Numbered from the stretch's first letter, positions 1 through 6,304 are shown. The stretch is DNA of 7,049 nucleotides from Methanomicrobium sp. (GCA_017553245.1 JAFZMT010000177.1:1-7049), one strand, 5' to 3'. Translations and numbers: made by a program. Notes: generated by a model not told the origin, from the letters alone.

Positions 1-344
1 ACGATAACCGCATACGTCCCGTCGGTGCAAAGCGGCAGAACCGTCGTGGTCTGAATGCGCTCATCGCCGGAGGGGAGATATATGGGAATAACGGCGTCGT
101 GGAACTGCGGTGAGAAGACGGCAGGCGAGGCTCCCGAGAGGACCTCCTTTATGCGCTCTTCAACGACGGAGCCTGCAAGGTGCGGGAAGACCTCGTCGAG
201 CCTTTTTCCCGTGACCTCTTCTTTGGGCTTACCCGTCCAGTATCCGATAAGTCTGTTCCAGAACGCTATCTTAAAGTCGCTGTCTATGACGCAGATGCCG
301 ACCGGAAAGAGATCGGTAATTTTGAAGTTGTTGCAGTCTGTCAT
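1..344 (-). CDS. PAS-domain signalling protein, N-terminal part (cut by window edge)
   Basis: The visible 114 residues start at an ATG at 344 and run off the window at position 1. After about ten residues a PAS fold begins: the stretch with GICVIDSDFKIAFWN, then a GYWTGKPKEEVTGKRLDEVFP segment, matches the usual PAS start (internal strand pair, then the 'G..aeEv.Gk.l.elfP' helix). The rest (to about residue 114) fits the C-terminal PAS strands. PAS domains sense small molecules, redox state or partner proteins in the cytoplasm. The output domain lies outside the window; a histidine kinase is the commonest partner but cannot be seen. There is no signal peptide or membrane segment. The start is supported by a GAGGG site that overlaps the stop codon of the upstream cheC-like gene, 7 bp away, so the two are probably translationally coupled and functionally linked. 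Confidence 0.85.
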   Translation of the reverse strand, partial: MTDCNNFKITDLFPVGICVIDSDFKIAFWNRLIGYWTGKPKEEVTGKRLDEVFPHLAGSVVEERIKEVLSGASPAVFSPQFHDAVIPIYLPSGDERIQTTTVLPLCTDGTYAVI

Positions 345-351
345 ATTGCCC

Positions 352-957
352 TCAGCAGAGATTCTCCTTAATCTTCTTAAGCAGTATTCTCACCTGACTC
401 TCTTCAAGAACCATGAATATCCTGCCCTCAATTTGTAAATCCTTCAGGGAAATGCGGACGGTCGTCGCTTTTACAAAATAGTCCAGTGCCTTATCGCCGA
501 TGTTAAGAAGCGACACTATTGATCCTTTCTCATAGTAGGGGATTGAATAATCCATACGGCTGTGCAGGGTGCTTCCGACCGAGCCCATGATGCCGGTTAT
601 GATAATCGACCCTATCTCTTTTAAGGTCTCGATTCTCAGACGGTCAAGCTCGGGTGTTCCCGCATCTTCGCCGCTTAACGCCATGACGAGTTTTGCGGCG
701 CTGTCAATCGGGAATGTGACTCCTATTATTCCCGATATGTCGCCCGTGAAGGCAACACCCAGATTTGCGCTGATCTCCCCGAAGGTTCCGTCAGGGCTTT
801 CGAGGATCTCTTTGACTGTATGGATTGAAACATCGGAGACCTTTATACTCAGCTCAGTATCGGTAATTTCGCTGAGCAAGCGCTCGGAACGTCCCATACA
901 GGTATTCAGTATGGCTATGGCGCGTTCCTCCGCTTCGGCAGTCATCTCAACTTTCAT
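352..957 (-). CDS. CheC/CheX-family protein with degenerate phosphatase sites
   Basis: A 201-residue protein of about the length of CheC. CheC proteins dephosphorylate CheY-P in chemotaxis, using two pseudo-symmetric sites of the form E-x2-N-x22-P. Site 2 is clear here: E114-I-G-S117, then P140 after exactly 22 residues, but the asparagine is serine. Site 1 is recognisable at residues 11-41, with N18, G22, L28 and S29 in the CheC positions, but the glutamate is A15 and the proline is S41. The middle segment GDISGIIGVTFPIDSAAKLVMALSGE (in two pieces, residues 72-97) is the typical CheC/CheX beta-hairpin and helix. The protein may therefore bind a response regulator without hydrolysing its phosphate (inference). 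The start ATG has GGTGA five bases upstream. It is first in a unit with the PAS gene that follows; no other chemotaxis gene is visible, so a role outside chemotaxis is possible. Confidence 0.8.
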   Translation of the reverse strand: MKVEMTAEAEERAIAILNTCMGRSERLLSEITDTELSIKVSDVSIHTVKEILESPDGTFGEISANLGVAFTGDISGIIGVTFPIDSAAKLVMALSGEDAGTPELDRLRIETLKEIGSIIITGIMGSVGSTLHSRMDYSIPYYEKGSIVSLLNIGDKALDYFVKATTVRISLKDLQIEGRIFMVLEESQVRILLKKIKENLC

Positions 958-1020
958 CGGTTCACCAGATTTCGGTAATGGATCATTAGAAGTGTTTCTA
1001 AATAAACCTATTCGCGTAAA

Positions 1021-1034
1021 TTTTTTATAAAAGA
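1021..1034 (-). promoter_or_regulatory. Probable TATA box for the cheC-like/PAS unit
   Basis: On the minus strand this reads TTTTATAAAAAATT, a good archaeal TATA box, about 70 bp before the cheC-like ATG. Transcription would start near position 1000 and give a leader of roughly 40 nt. It lies after the frhB terminator, so the cheC-like/PAS unit is probably transcribed independently of frh. Confidence 0.5.
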
Positions 1035-1080
1035 TAATCGGTCGTAAAATTGCCAGTTAATATAAATTCAGCGGGTATAT

Positions 1081-1200
1081 TGGGGAGATTATGGCGAAAA
1101 TAAACGGATATCCGGCTGAAATATTACTGAAATATTGGGGATAATGTGGCGGATAATCGGGGTATAATAAAGCGGAAAATGTATCGCGGCTTAATGTGCG
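1081..1200. repeat. AT-rich spacer with degenerate short repeats
   Basis: This part of the frhB/cheC-like spacer has no ORF. It contains an 11-bp tandem duplication, CTGAAATATTA (1116-1126) followed by CTGAAATATT (1127-1136). Then come loosely related 12-mers: GGGGATAATGTG at 1137 and GCGGATAATCGG at 1149 agree at 10 of 12 bases, and the next blocks are weaker. The composition resembles the 13-bp array at 6833-6910. It looks like decayed tandem repeat sequence rather than a gene or RNA. Confidence 0.4.
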
Positions 1201-1206
1201 AAACTT

Positions 1207-1222
1207 AAAAAACGAAAAAAAA
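1207..1222 (-). terminator. Oligo-T terminator of the frh operon
   Basis: Immediately after the frhB stop codon the minus strand carries T8 (1222-1215), CG, then T6 (1212-1207). No stem is needed: archaeal RNA polymerase terminates at such T runs. This places the end of the frhADGB transcript just past frhB. Confidence 0.75.
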
Positions 1223-1223
1223 T

Positions 1224-2087
1224 TTAGATGTAGGGGTTGCGAAGACCCTTGCCGACACCCATGGTTGCACGTGCTTCGAGTGTCTTCTTGTTCCTGTCGA
1301 TCTTGCCGGTTGCAAGTTTCGTGACAAGGTCAAGTCCGGGTTTAACGCTTGCGATGTCCTTGGTCTCGAAGTAGCCTGCTTCGACTGCCTTCGTCCAGAC
1401 ATCTTCTCCCTTCTTTGTGCGGACAAAGACCGTGCTCCATCCGTCAGGTGTGCCTACAGAACCTGTTGAGACATCAGCCATGTTTGCTACGTAGTCAAGA
1501 CAGACGTGGCAAGCCGGCTGTTCATATTTGTGTGTTGCTCCGAGCGGAATCTGTGAAACTGCTCCGCGTTCGGTGTACACTGTGAATTTACCCTTTCCGA
1601 TATCCATCTTGATGGCGTTTTCCATCTTGGTATTACAGTGGTCTTCGACGATTGCCTCAAGACCCTGATAGGGGAAGTTCTCCATACAGAAGATACCGAT
1701 AGCCAGTGCAATCTTGTCGGGCACTTTCCTCATACCGATCGGGTAGAGCTGTGCCTTTCTGAGTGCCTGCATCTGACAGGGTGTTCCTACGATACCGACT
1801 TTGTCAAGACCGTATGAACGGGTTGCCTCTTTGATAAGGCTCATGTTCGGGCTGATTGTGTATTTTGTACCGCGTGCTGCAAGAAGCTCGGCTTTTGTTG
1901 TTGCTACGATCGGCTCCGGCTTGAAAGGCTCGTCGCCGGGTCCCGCAACGATTGCTCCGTCGATGATACCGTTTTCAAGCGCATATGTGAAGAGTTCGGT
2001 TACGACTCCTCCGTCCTGTGAGCACTTGAGAATGTCGGCATCCGACGCACGTGCACAAACTGCTGTCTTGTAATTTCCGAGAACCAT
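1224..2087 (-). CDS. frhB: Coenzyme F420-reducing [NiFe]-hydrogenase, beta subunit
   Basis: A 287-residue protein of full family length. FrhB is the subunit that passes electrons from the FrhG iron-sulfur chain through one [4Fe-4S] cluster and FAD to coenzyme F420. The FrhB/FpoF features are visible: an early C22-S-Q-D-G-G motif, GTPCQ with C104, FCMENF with C134, and P-A-C193-H-V-C196 around the cluster; the C-terminal half shows the conserved GSVGTPDGW turn. The ATG is one base after the frhG stop, and its Shine-Dalgarno AAGGAGGT is made from the last frhG codons (Lys-Gly-Gly), so translation is probably coupled. It is the last gene of the operon and is followed directly by T runs. The same fold occurs in F420H2 dehydrogenase and other F420 enzymes, but the neighbours settle the assignment. 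Confidence 0.97.
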   Translation of the reverse strand: MVLGNYKTAVCARASDADILKCSQDGGVVTELFTYALENGIIDGAIVAGPGDEPFKPEPIVATTKAELLAARGTKYTISPNMSLIKEATRSYGLDKVGIVGTPCQMQALRKAQLYPIGMRKVPDKIALAIGIFCMENFPYQGLEAIVEDHCNTKMENAIKMDIGKGKFTVYTERGAVSQIPLGATHKYEQPACHVCLDYVANMADVSTGSVGTPDGWSTVFVRTKKGEDVWTKAVEAGYFETKDIASVKPGLDLVTKLATGKIDRNKKTLEARATMGVGKGLRNPYI

Positions 2088-2088
2088 T

Positions 2089-3042
2089 TTACTGACCTCC
2101 TTTGCCCATTACAGTTGCAATAAGCTCTCCGATTGATTCAAACTGTCCTACGACGTCGAAGCTGAAGAAGCTTCTCGGGCACTGTGCATAACATGCACCG
2201 CATTTGATACACATCTCGCGGTCAATGTTCGGCTTGCCCGCCTGCATTGAAATTGCACGGACAGGACATGATGCGGCACATGTTCCGCATCCCATACAGA
2301 GTCCCTGGTTGATGACATCGACCATTAAGTCGCATCCGCAGGCCTCTGTTCCGCGTTTTGCAAGATCCATGAGCGGCTTTAAGTATGCTGTCGCAAGTTT
2401 CTTCTGATCATCGTTGCCTCTGAGAAGCAGGTATGCCATTAAACAGATGTTTCTGATTGCCTCTGCACCCGGCGGACATGACGGCAGATAAAGATCTACG
2501 TCGATTAAGTCGCCGATAGGCACGAATGACTCATGCTGGGGCTGGTTCCACTGACCGCCGCGGCTGAATCTTGTGATGTTTCCATATGCTGCGCATCCAC
2601 CGAGAGCAACGACAACTTTCGATTTCTCTCTGGTTTCTTTAATTTCTCTAACGGAACATTCATCCTGGAGACAGACCGAACCTTCTACCAGTGCTACATC
2701 CATCTCTGGGATGTGCCTTACATCTGCAAGTGTAAGACAGTAGACAAGGTCAGCGTAGTCATCCAGAATCTTGAATAATCCCTCGTAGTTATCTGCGAGA
2801 GAGACAAGACATCCGGTACATCCGGACATATGAACGTGTCCAACGGTAATTTTTTCTACCACAGGCTTATCCTCCTTTATTTTTGCATCATGTATTCGAT
2901 TAACCTTCACATCTTCGGGTTTTGAATCGGGCTTTGCGGCTGCGGGTTTTGCAGTCGTCTCGCCTGTTTTCGCCGGAGCCGTATTGGTTTCGGCTTCCTG
3001 ATTACCCGTGAAGATCTCTTTGAGACGTGATAGCAGTCCCAT
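2089..3042 (-). CDS. frhG: Coenzyme F420-reducing [NiFe]-hydrogenase, gamma (small, iron-sulfur) subunit
   Basis: FrhG carries electrons from the NiFe site in FrhA to FrhB through [4Fe-4S] clusters. In the 317-residue reading, the hydrogenase small-subunit part starts near residue 61: HMSGCTGC (C75, C78), EGSVC (C124), GGC (C150) and LPSCPPG (C189) bind the proximal cluster. Two ferredoxin motifs follow, C249-x2-C252-x2-C255-x3-C259 and C278-x2-C281-x2-C284-x3-C288. Residues 1-60 are unusual: MGLLSRLKEIF would form an amphipathic helix, followed by an Ala/Lys/Pro/Thr-rich linker. The ATG at 3042 has GGGGTGG just upstream, and the first 41 bp overlap the end of frhD. An in-frame GTG at 2862 (V61) with a perfect AAAGGAGGA site would instead give 257 residues, close to the usual family length as I recall it. 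I give the longer form; the start is uncertain. Confidence 0.95.
   Translation of the reverse strand: MGLLSRLKEIFTGNQEAETNTAPAKTGETTAKPAAAKPDSKPEDVKVNRIHDAKIKEDKPVVEKITVGHVHMSGCTGCLVSLADNYEGLFKILDDYADLVYCLTLADVRHIPEMDVALVEGSVCLQDECSVREIKETREKSKVVVALGGCAAYGNITRFSRGGQWNQPQHESFVPIGDLIDVDLYLPSCPPGAEAIRNICLMAYLLLRGNDDQKKLATAYLKPLMDLAKRGTEACGCDLMVDVINQGLCMGCGTCAASCPVRAISMQAGKPNIDREMCIKCGACYAQCPRSFFSFDVVGQFESIGELIATVMGKGGQ
2860..2877 (-). promoter_or_regulatory. frhG: Internal Shine-Dalgarno and GTG: alternative frhG start
   Basis: The minus strand reads AAAGGAGGATAAGCCTGTG, with the GTG at 2862-2860 in the frhG frame. The match to the anti-Shine-Dalgarno is stronger than that of the upstream ATG at 3042, and the spacing is normal. 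Starting here gives VVEKITVGHVHMSGC as the N-terminus, the kind of start I expect for FrhG. The site could also be accidental, since the codons AAG-GAG-GAT of a Lys-Glu-Asp linker spell it. Confidence 0.5.
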
Positions 3043-3535
3043 AATCCACCCCTACTTCGGCAAGTGCTAACTGCATTGCCTTAGGAATGGCCTTTCTTAC
3101 GCTTTCAGTGACCCAGAATTCCGCGTCTTCCGACTCGTTATCTATCTGAGATATGTCAATGCTTTGCGGCTGGCATCCGAAGATTACAACATCGGTTTTT
3201 TGTGCAATCTCCTGCAGAGGCTCTTTGAGTCCCCATGAATGAGGATCCGTGTATGCGCCCGGCGTCAGTATGTCGGGTGTTGCACGCGTGATCTCTCCGG
3301 GTTTTCCGCCGAAGTCCATTATATCTATGATTACCATCTTTTTCACAGGCATTTCGGACTGTGCAATCATGGTAAAGAGAAAGTGCGGACCTGCAAGACC
3401 TGCGTCAAGAACTTTAACATTATCGGGAAGATCGAGCTTCTTCAGCTCCGCGATAACCGCGGGTCCGAAGCCGTCATCGGTCTGAAGCGGGTTGCCGCAT
3501 CCGATAATCATGTTCTCCGCATACCAGTCAGACAT
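3002..3535 (-). CDS. frhD: F420-hydrogenase maturation endopeptidase
   Basis: FrhD belongs to the HycI/HybD/HyaD family of nickel-dependent peptidases that remove the C-terminal tail of the large subunit once the NiFe site is loaded. With the ATG at 3535 it has 177 residues, normal for the family. The N-terminal signature GCGNPLQTDDGFGPAV (about residues 14-27) is the G-x-GN-x-L-x2-D-D-G motif containing the first metal ligand; the strand VIIDIMDFGG (about 68-77) holds the next acidic ligand, and DPHSWG (about 97-102) supplies the histidine. A GTG at 3541 would add two residues; I prefer the ATG because the GTGAG sequence then sits at a normal Shine-Dalgarno distance. The gene lies 10 bp after frhA, its substrate, and overlaps frhG by 41 bp. 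Confidence 0.95.
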   Translation of the reverse strand: MSDWYAENMIIGCGNPLQTDDGFGPAVIAELKKLDLPDNVKVLDAGLAGPHFLFTMIAQSEMPVKKMVIIDIMDFGGKPGEITRATPDILTPGAYTDPHSWGLKEPLQEIAQKTDVVIFGCQPQSIDISQIDNESEDAEFWVTESVRKAIPKAMQLALAEVGVDYGTAITSQRDLHG

Positions 3536-3545
3536 TAACACTCAC

Positions 3546-4916
3546 TCACTGAACAAGCTTCTGGGCCACTACCTTCTTCTCTTCGTCGACCACCATCATG
3601 TGTGTTGCACACGAAACGCATGGGTCGTAGGCACGAACAATGACCTCTGCAAGCTGCCAGGGTGCGCCTTCGAGTGCACGGCTGACTGTCGGGAAGTTCC
3701 ATGTGGTCGGCACAAGGAGTGAATACCACTGGACGCGTCCGTCCTTAACTTTTGCAAGGTGTACATCTGTTCCGCGCGGAGCTTCGTTTGCTGCCCATCC
3801 GAGTGAACCGTCACCCTGGGGGATCTCGTCCGCTACGACAGCGCCGGATGTGTTGAGTGCGTCAACCGCATCCATCATTGCGTATAAGCAGTCCGGGTAT
3901 TCCATCTGACGTGCAATCTGGAGACCCATTGCGCCCTTTCTGTCATAGTTACGGAAGATTGCAAGACGTGCACGCGGACCTACCTCTACAGGTGCTCCGT
4001 CATAGAGAGGAACAGCCGTACAGGCTTCCATCTGCGGCCATGCTTTTGCACCCGCGGGTGTTGTTGCCTTGTTCGGGTAGTTGGGGTCATCGAGTGTGAT
4101 GTCCTGCTGTCCCATGTACCAGTCCCACGGTCTGACTTCAGTCCAGCGCTCGGGGAACCACTTGGGATCCGCGTCAAGGTTTGTGCTTGCGTAGAGCGGG
4201 TCTACAGCCATGTAACCCTGGTCGTGGAAACCGAACTTCTCGTTCTTCTCGACTTCGTAGCTGCTGGCAACGGATGCCGTGCTGCGGTTGTCCCAGTCCT
4301 TAAAGACGGAGATCATGAAGTCCATGTGTTCACGTGCAAGCACGGATCCCTCTTTTGCAAGGTCGTAGATCTTGGATTTTGCACGGGGTGTGATATTCTT
4401 GTACATACCGCCGATACGGGGGTTGCTCGGGTGAATTGGTTCACCGCCGGCAATCTCGCCGATGGTCTGTCCGATCTCACGGAGTCTCTGGATACGCAAT
4501 GCAACTGTGCGTACGGGTTCTTCCTTGGAGAACGGGTTGATGTGAATATCCGTTCCGGGTAAGTACATATCCGGAAGTGACAGGATGTTATGCAGTGCAA
4601 TACTGTGCAGTTTGTTTGCACACTGCAGGATTATACGCAGAAGGTATGCATCATCCGGAATTTCACAGCCGATTGAACCTTCCATTGCCTCGATACCGGC
4701 AAGGGTGTGTGCAACCGGACATATTCCGCAGACACGCGATGCAATCTTGGGTGCCTGGTGCATTGTCTTTCCGACTGCGAGTTTCTCGATACCCCTGACA
4801 GGTGTAATACTGAGCCAGTCTCCACGCTCGATTATGCCCTCATCGTTTACTCTGAGGACAAGTTTTGTGTGACCCTCATGTCTTGTGGTTGGGGAAATCT
4901 CTACAACTTTCGACAA
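3546..4916 (-). CDS. frhA: Coenzyme F420-reducing [NiFe]-hydrogenase, alpha (large, NiFe) subunit
   Basis: FrhA holds the NiFe(CN)2CO centre that splits H2. The 456 residues include both cysteine pairs that bind it: R61-V-C63-G-I-C66-x3-H70 near the N-terminus and D431-P-C433-V-S-C436-A-T-H439 near the C-terminus. The 17 residues after H439 are the tail expected to be removed by FrhD. Both pairs use cysteine, so this is not a selenocysteine enzyme. The start is TTG at 4916, reading TTG-TCG-AAA-GTT (M-S-K-V), with GAGG eight bases upstream; the nearby ATG at 4930 is out of frame and stops after nine codons. It is the first gene of frhADGB and lies behind a repeat-rich promoter region. Family group 3a is indicated by the frhDGB partners. 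Confidence 0.97.
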   Translation of the reverse strand: MSKVVEISPTTRHEGHTKLVLRVNDEGIIERGDWLSITPVRGIEKLAVGKTMHQAPKIASRVCGICPVAHTLAGIEAMEGSIGCEIPDDAYLLRIILQCANKLHSIALHNILSLPDMYLPGTDIHINPFSKEEPVRTVALRIQRLREIGQTIGEIAGGEPIHPSNPRIGGMYKNITPRAKSKIYDLAKEGSVLAREHMDFMISVFKDWDNRSTASVASSYEVEKNEKFGFHDQGYMAVDPLYASTNLDADPKWFPERWTEVRPWDWYMGQQDITLDDPNYPNKATTPAGAKAWPQMEACTAVPLYDGAPVEVGPRARLAIFRNYDRKGAMGLQIARQMEYPDCLYAMMDAVDALNTSGAVVADEIPQGDGSLGWAANEAPRGTDVHLAKVKDGRVQWYSLLVPTTWNFPTVSRALEGAPWQLAEVIVRAYDPCVSCATHMMVVDEEKKVVAQKLVQ

Positions 4917-4970
4917 ATTAATCGCCTCATTTTAATAGTTTTGTTCAGATGTCTGTACTTTTGGTGTAAA

Positions 4971-5000
4971 AACACACGTTAGATTTATTGCAACACACGT
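4971..5000 (-). repeat. Direct repeat in the frhA leader, 21-bp spacing
   Basis: ACGTGTGTT (minus strand) occurs at 5000-4992 and again at 4979-4971, exactly 21 bp apart, which is two helical turns and so the same face of DNA. It lies between the predicted frh transcription start and frhA. It may be a regulator site or part of the leader RNA; no function is known to me. Confidence 0.5.
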
Positions 5001-5024
5001 ACCTGAAACCATACGGTTCAGTAC
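4999..5024 (-). promoter_or_regulatory. Imperfect palindrome / possible 5' hairpin of the frh mRNA
   Basis: On the minus strand GTACTGAACC is followed by GTAT and then GGTTTCAGGTAC. The arms pair over ten base pairs with two single-base bulges and a four-base loop. If transcription starts about 25 bp after the TATA-like box at 5056-5049, the hairpin would sit at the very 5' end of the frh mRNA; as DNA it could equally be an operator at the start site. Confidence 0.5.
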
Positions 5025-5049
5025 GCTAAGTAAAATTTCAGTGTAGCGT
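5023..5049. promoter_or_regulatory. Inverted repeat next to the frh TATA box, possible operator
   Basis: ACGCTA at 5023-5028 and TAGCGT at 5044-5049 form a perfect 6-bp inverted repeat with a 15-bp gap, so the half-sites are 21 bp apart centre to centre. One half abuts the TATA-like box and the other the predicted start site, where a repressor would block the promoter. Six-base arms can arise by chance, so this is tentative. Confidence 0.35.
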
Positions 5050-5056
5050 TTAAAAA
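5049..5056 (-). promoter_or_regulatory. Probable TATA box of the frhADGB operon
   Basis: The minus strand reads CGAAAGCC then TTTTTAAA, which fits a purine-rich BRE followed by an archaeal TATA box. The predicted start is near 5025, giving a long leader of about 110 nt. ATAAATCT near 4985 is a weaker alternative that would give a shorter leader. Confidence 0.45.
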
Positions 5057-5101
5057 GGCTTTCGTTGTTTCCACGTTATTTTGCTACGTTTTTTAACTTT
5101 C

Positions 5102-5126
5102 GTAGTACTTTATGTAGTAAAACTAC
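5102..5126 (-). promoter_or_regulatory. Upstream element with GTAGT/ACTAC motifs, shared with mptA
   Basis: Positions 5102-5115 read GTAGTACTTTATGT on the plus strand, 13 of 14 bases identical to 6305-6318 before mptA. It overlaps a 13-bp palindrome, GTAGT-AAA-ACTAC (5114-5126). It lies about 50 bp upstream of the proposed frh TATA box, a place suited to an activator. Whether it is a regulator site or an alternative distal promoter cannot be told from the sequence alone. Confidence 0.4.
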
Positions 5127-5153
5127 TGAGAAAAGCAATTTGATATGCTTAAC

Positions 5154-5173
5154 AAAAATGATGTGTTAAAAAA
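5154..5173 (-). terminator. Oligo-T terminator of mptA
   Basis: About 30 bp after the mptA stop the minus strand has T6 (5173-5168) and then T5 (5158-5154), with a further T5 just after the stop codon. This fits archaeal intrinsic termination and separates mptA from the frh promoter. Confidence 0.5.
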
Positions 5174-5202
5174 TGTTCGGATATTTCGGCTTAATCAAAA
5201 AT

Positions 5203-6141
5203 TCAAGCCGTTTCCTGCAGTTCCGCACGAAGTTCCGCGATTGTCGCTTTTCTCTCCGCGTATGCATCATGCTGGTGGATACTCTCTTTGTTGGTCTGGC
5301 GGATTCTTATCAGAGAGTCGCCCGGGAGGAAAGAGAAGTCGTTTACGACACGTTTTGCCATCTCACGTACGCAGTCCTCGACGAAGCGTGCATTCTTGTG
5401 AGCGTTCAAGACGACATAGCTTTCGTCACCGCGTTTTAAGAGTTCGTAGATCTTGGCACTCATGGAGTCCTTGAGGATTGCGATGATGTCTTCGAGGTTG
5501 ACGCACTGGTCGTCGTCGGTCTCGATACAGAGGAAACCTTCTCCGCGCTGGTTGTGTGTCGCCATGGGAACGTCGCGGAGGAACTCGGCAATCTTGCTCT
5601 CTTCGATCTTTAAGTCACGGAGTTTTGAGGCGGCAATCTCCTTCATGATGTTCTGGGCACAGGGACATGCCGTAATGCCGGTGACCTCGGCGCCGATACT
5701 CTTTCTGACAATCGGGTTGGACTGGTTTCTCTGCGCAATCGCGCTGGCGACTACTTTTACGACCTCGTCGCATTCCGTTCCCGAGACCGGCGTCTGGCGT
5801 CTCATCATATAGGTACTGTTCATCCTGACTTCGGTGCGGTCGGAGTATTCGTGGTGATCGAGAAGTTTTCTGGCAACCGAGTTGCATACGTCCTCAATGC
5901 CGTTGACCTTTCCCTGAACCGCCTGCTGTAAGACTTCGTCTATGACTTCGAAGTTGCGGGACATGTTTGCGCCCTTGAGGCTGCTTGGGAGGTCGACGAA
6001 GACATCGAAACTGGATATGAATATCACGGGTCTCTTTCCGGGTCTGGCAACTTCAACGAGTTTCTTTACGTTTTTGACGCCTACTCTGGTCAGATTGATT
6101 CTTACTTCCGGCAGAGTAGACTGTGTGTCCGGTAATTCCAT
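5203..6141 (-). CDS. mptA: GTP cyclohydrolase IV (MptA), first step of methanopterin biosynthesis
   Basis: MptA is the archaeal Fe(II)-dependent cyclohydrolase that converts GTP to 7,8-dihydroneopterin 2',3'-cyclic phosphate, the entry to tetrahydromethanopterin, the C1 carrier of methanogenesis. The 312-residue length is normal for the family (COG1469, related to bacterial FolE2). Landmarks seen: PDTQSTLPEVRINLTRVG at the N-terminus (residues 4-21), the SFDVFVDLP strand (44-52), R-M-N-S-T-Y-M-M-R-R (106-115), TGITACPCAQ with C159 and C161 in the active-site loop, MATHNQRGEG with H196, and the C-terminal ESIHQHDAYAE (286-296). The ATG at 6141 has GAGGT eight bases upstream. It is transcribed alone, behind a leader that can fold into a long stem, and ahead of frh in the same direction. 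Confidence 0.96.
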   Translation of the reverse strand: MELPDTQSTLPEVRINLTRVGVKNVKKLVEVARPGKRPVIFISSFDVFVDLPSSLKGANMSRNFEVIDEVLQQAVQGKVNGIEDVCNSVARKLLDHHEYSDRTEVRMNSTYMMRRQTPVSGTECDEVVKVVASAIAQRNQSNPIVRKSIGAEVTGITACPCAQNIMKEIAASKLRDLKIEESKIAEFLRDVPMATHNQRGEGFLCIETDDDQCVNLEDIIAILKDSMSAKIYELLKRGDESYVVLNAHKNARFVEDCVREMAKRVVNDFSFLPGDSLIRIRQTNKESIHQHDAYAERKATIAELRAELQETA

Positions 6142-6160
6142 TGATTTTTACCTCATTATG

Positions 6161-6300
6161 ATGCGCACGCGTAAGTCTCGTAAGGGACCTTCGCACCACG
6201 GTCGCCCGTCGGAATCTGTCAGGCGGCATCCGATTGCGGTTTTGACCGTTTCACCGCATTTATATGCCGCTTATATGACGCTCAGAGACCGCGTGCGCAT
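6161..6300 (-). ncRNA. Candidate structured 5' leader of mptA (cis-regulatory RNA)
   Basis: Read on the minus strand, nested complementary arms define a compact fold. P1: ATGCGCACGCG (6300-6290) plus GTCTC (6289-6285) pairs with GAGAC (6179-6175), a 3-nt bulge, and CGCGTGCGCAT (6171-6161). P2: GCGGCAT (6270-6264) with ATGCCGC (6229-6223). P3, inside P2: TGCGGT (6258-6253) with ACCGCA (6240-6235), closing a 12-nt loop. A weaker P4 pairs GACC (6203-6200) with GGTC (6189-6186). P1 ends about eight bases before the mptA Shine-Dalgarno, as in translational riboswitches. No known riboswitch class is recognised; it might also be an independent RNA. GCATATAAATGC (6266-6255) inside P2/P3 resembles a TATA box; if that is the real promoter, P1 could not form. 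Confidence 0.5.
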
Positions 6301-6304
6301 ATTT

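Noticed and set aside
55..438. Plus-strand ORF of 127 codons at the window start
   Set aside because: The opposite strand encodes a recognisable PAS domain with a good ribosome binding site, and the plus-strand protein is low-complexity shadow sequence.
3002..3042. Frameshift or assembly error at the frhD/frhG junction
   Set aside because: Both reading frames are intact across the 41-bp overlap, and frhG has its own ribosome binding site inside frhD, so a normal gene overlap explains it.
3546..4916. Selenocysteine form of the hydrogenase large subunit
   Set aside because: All four active-site positions are cysteine codons and no in-frame TGA is present.
6172..6250. tRNA-like GC-rich stretch upstream of mptA
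   Set aside because: No T-arm consensus, no anticodon stem of the right size and no acceptor stem pairing at tRNA distance; the arms pair in a different pattern.
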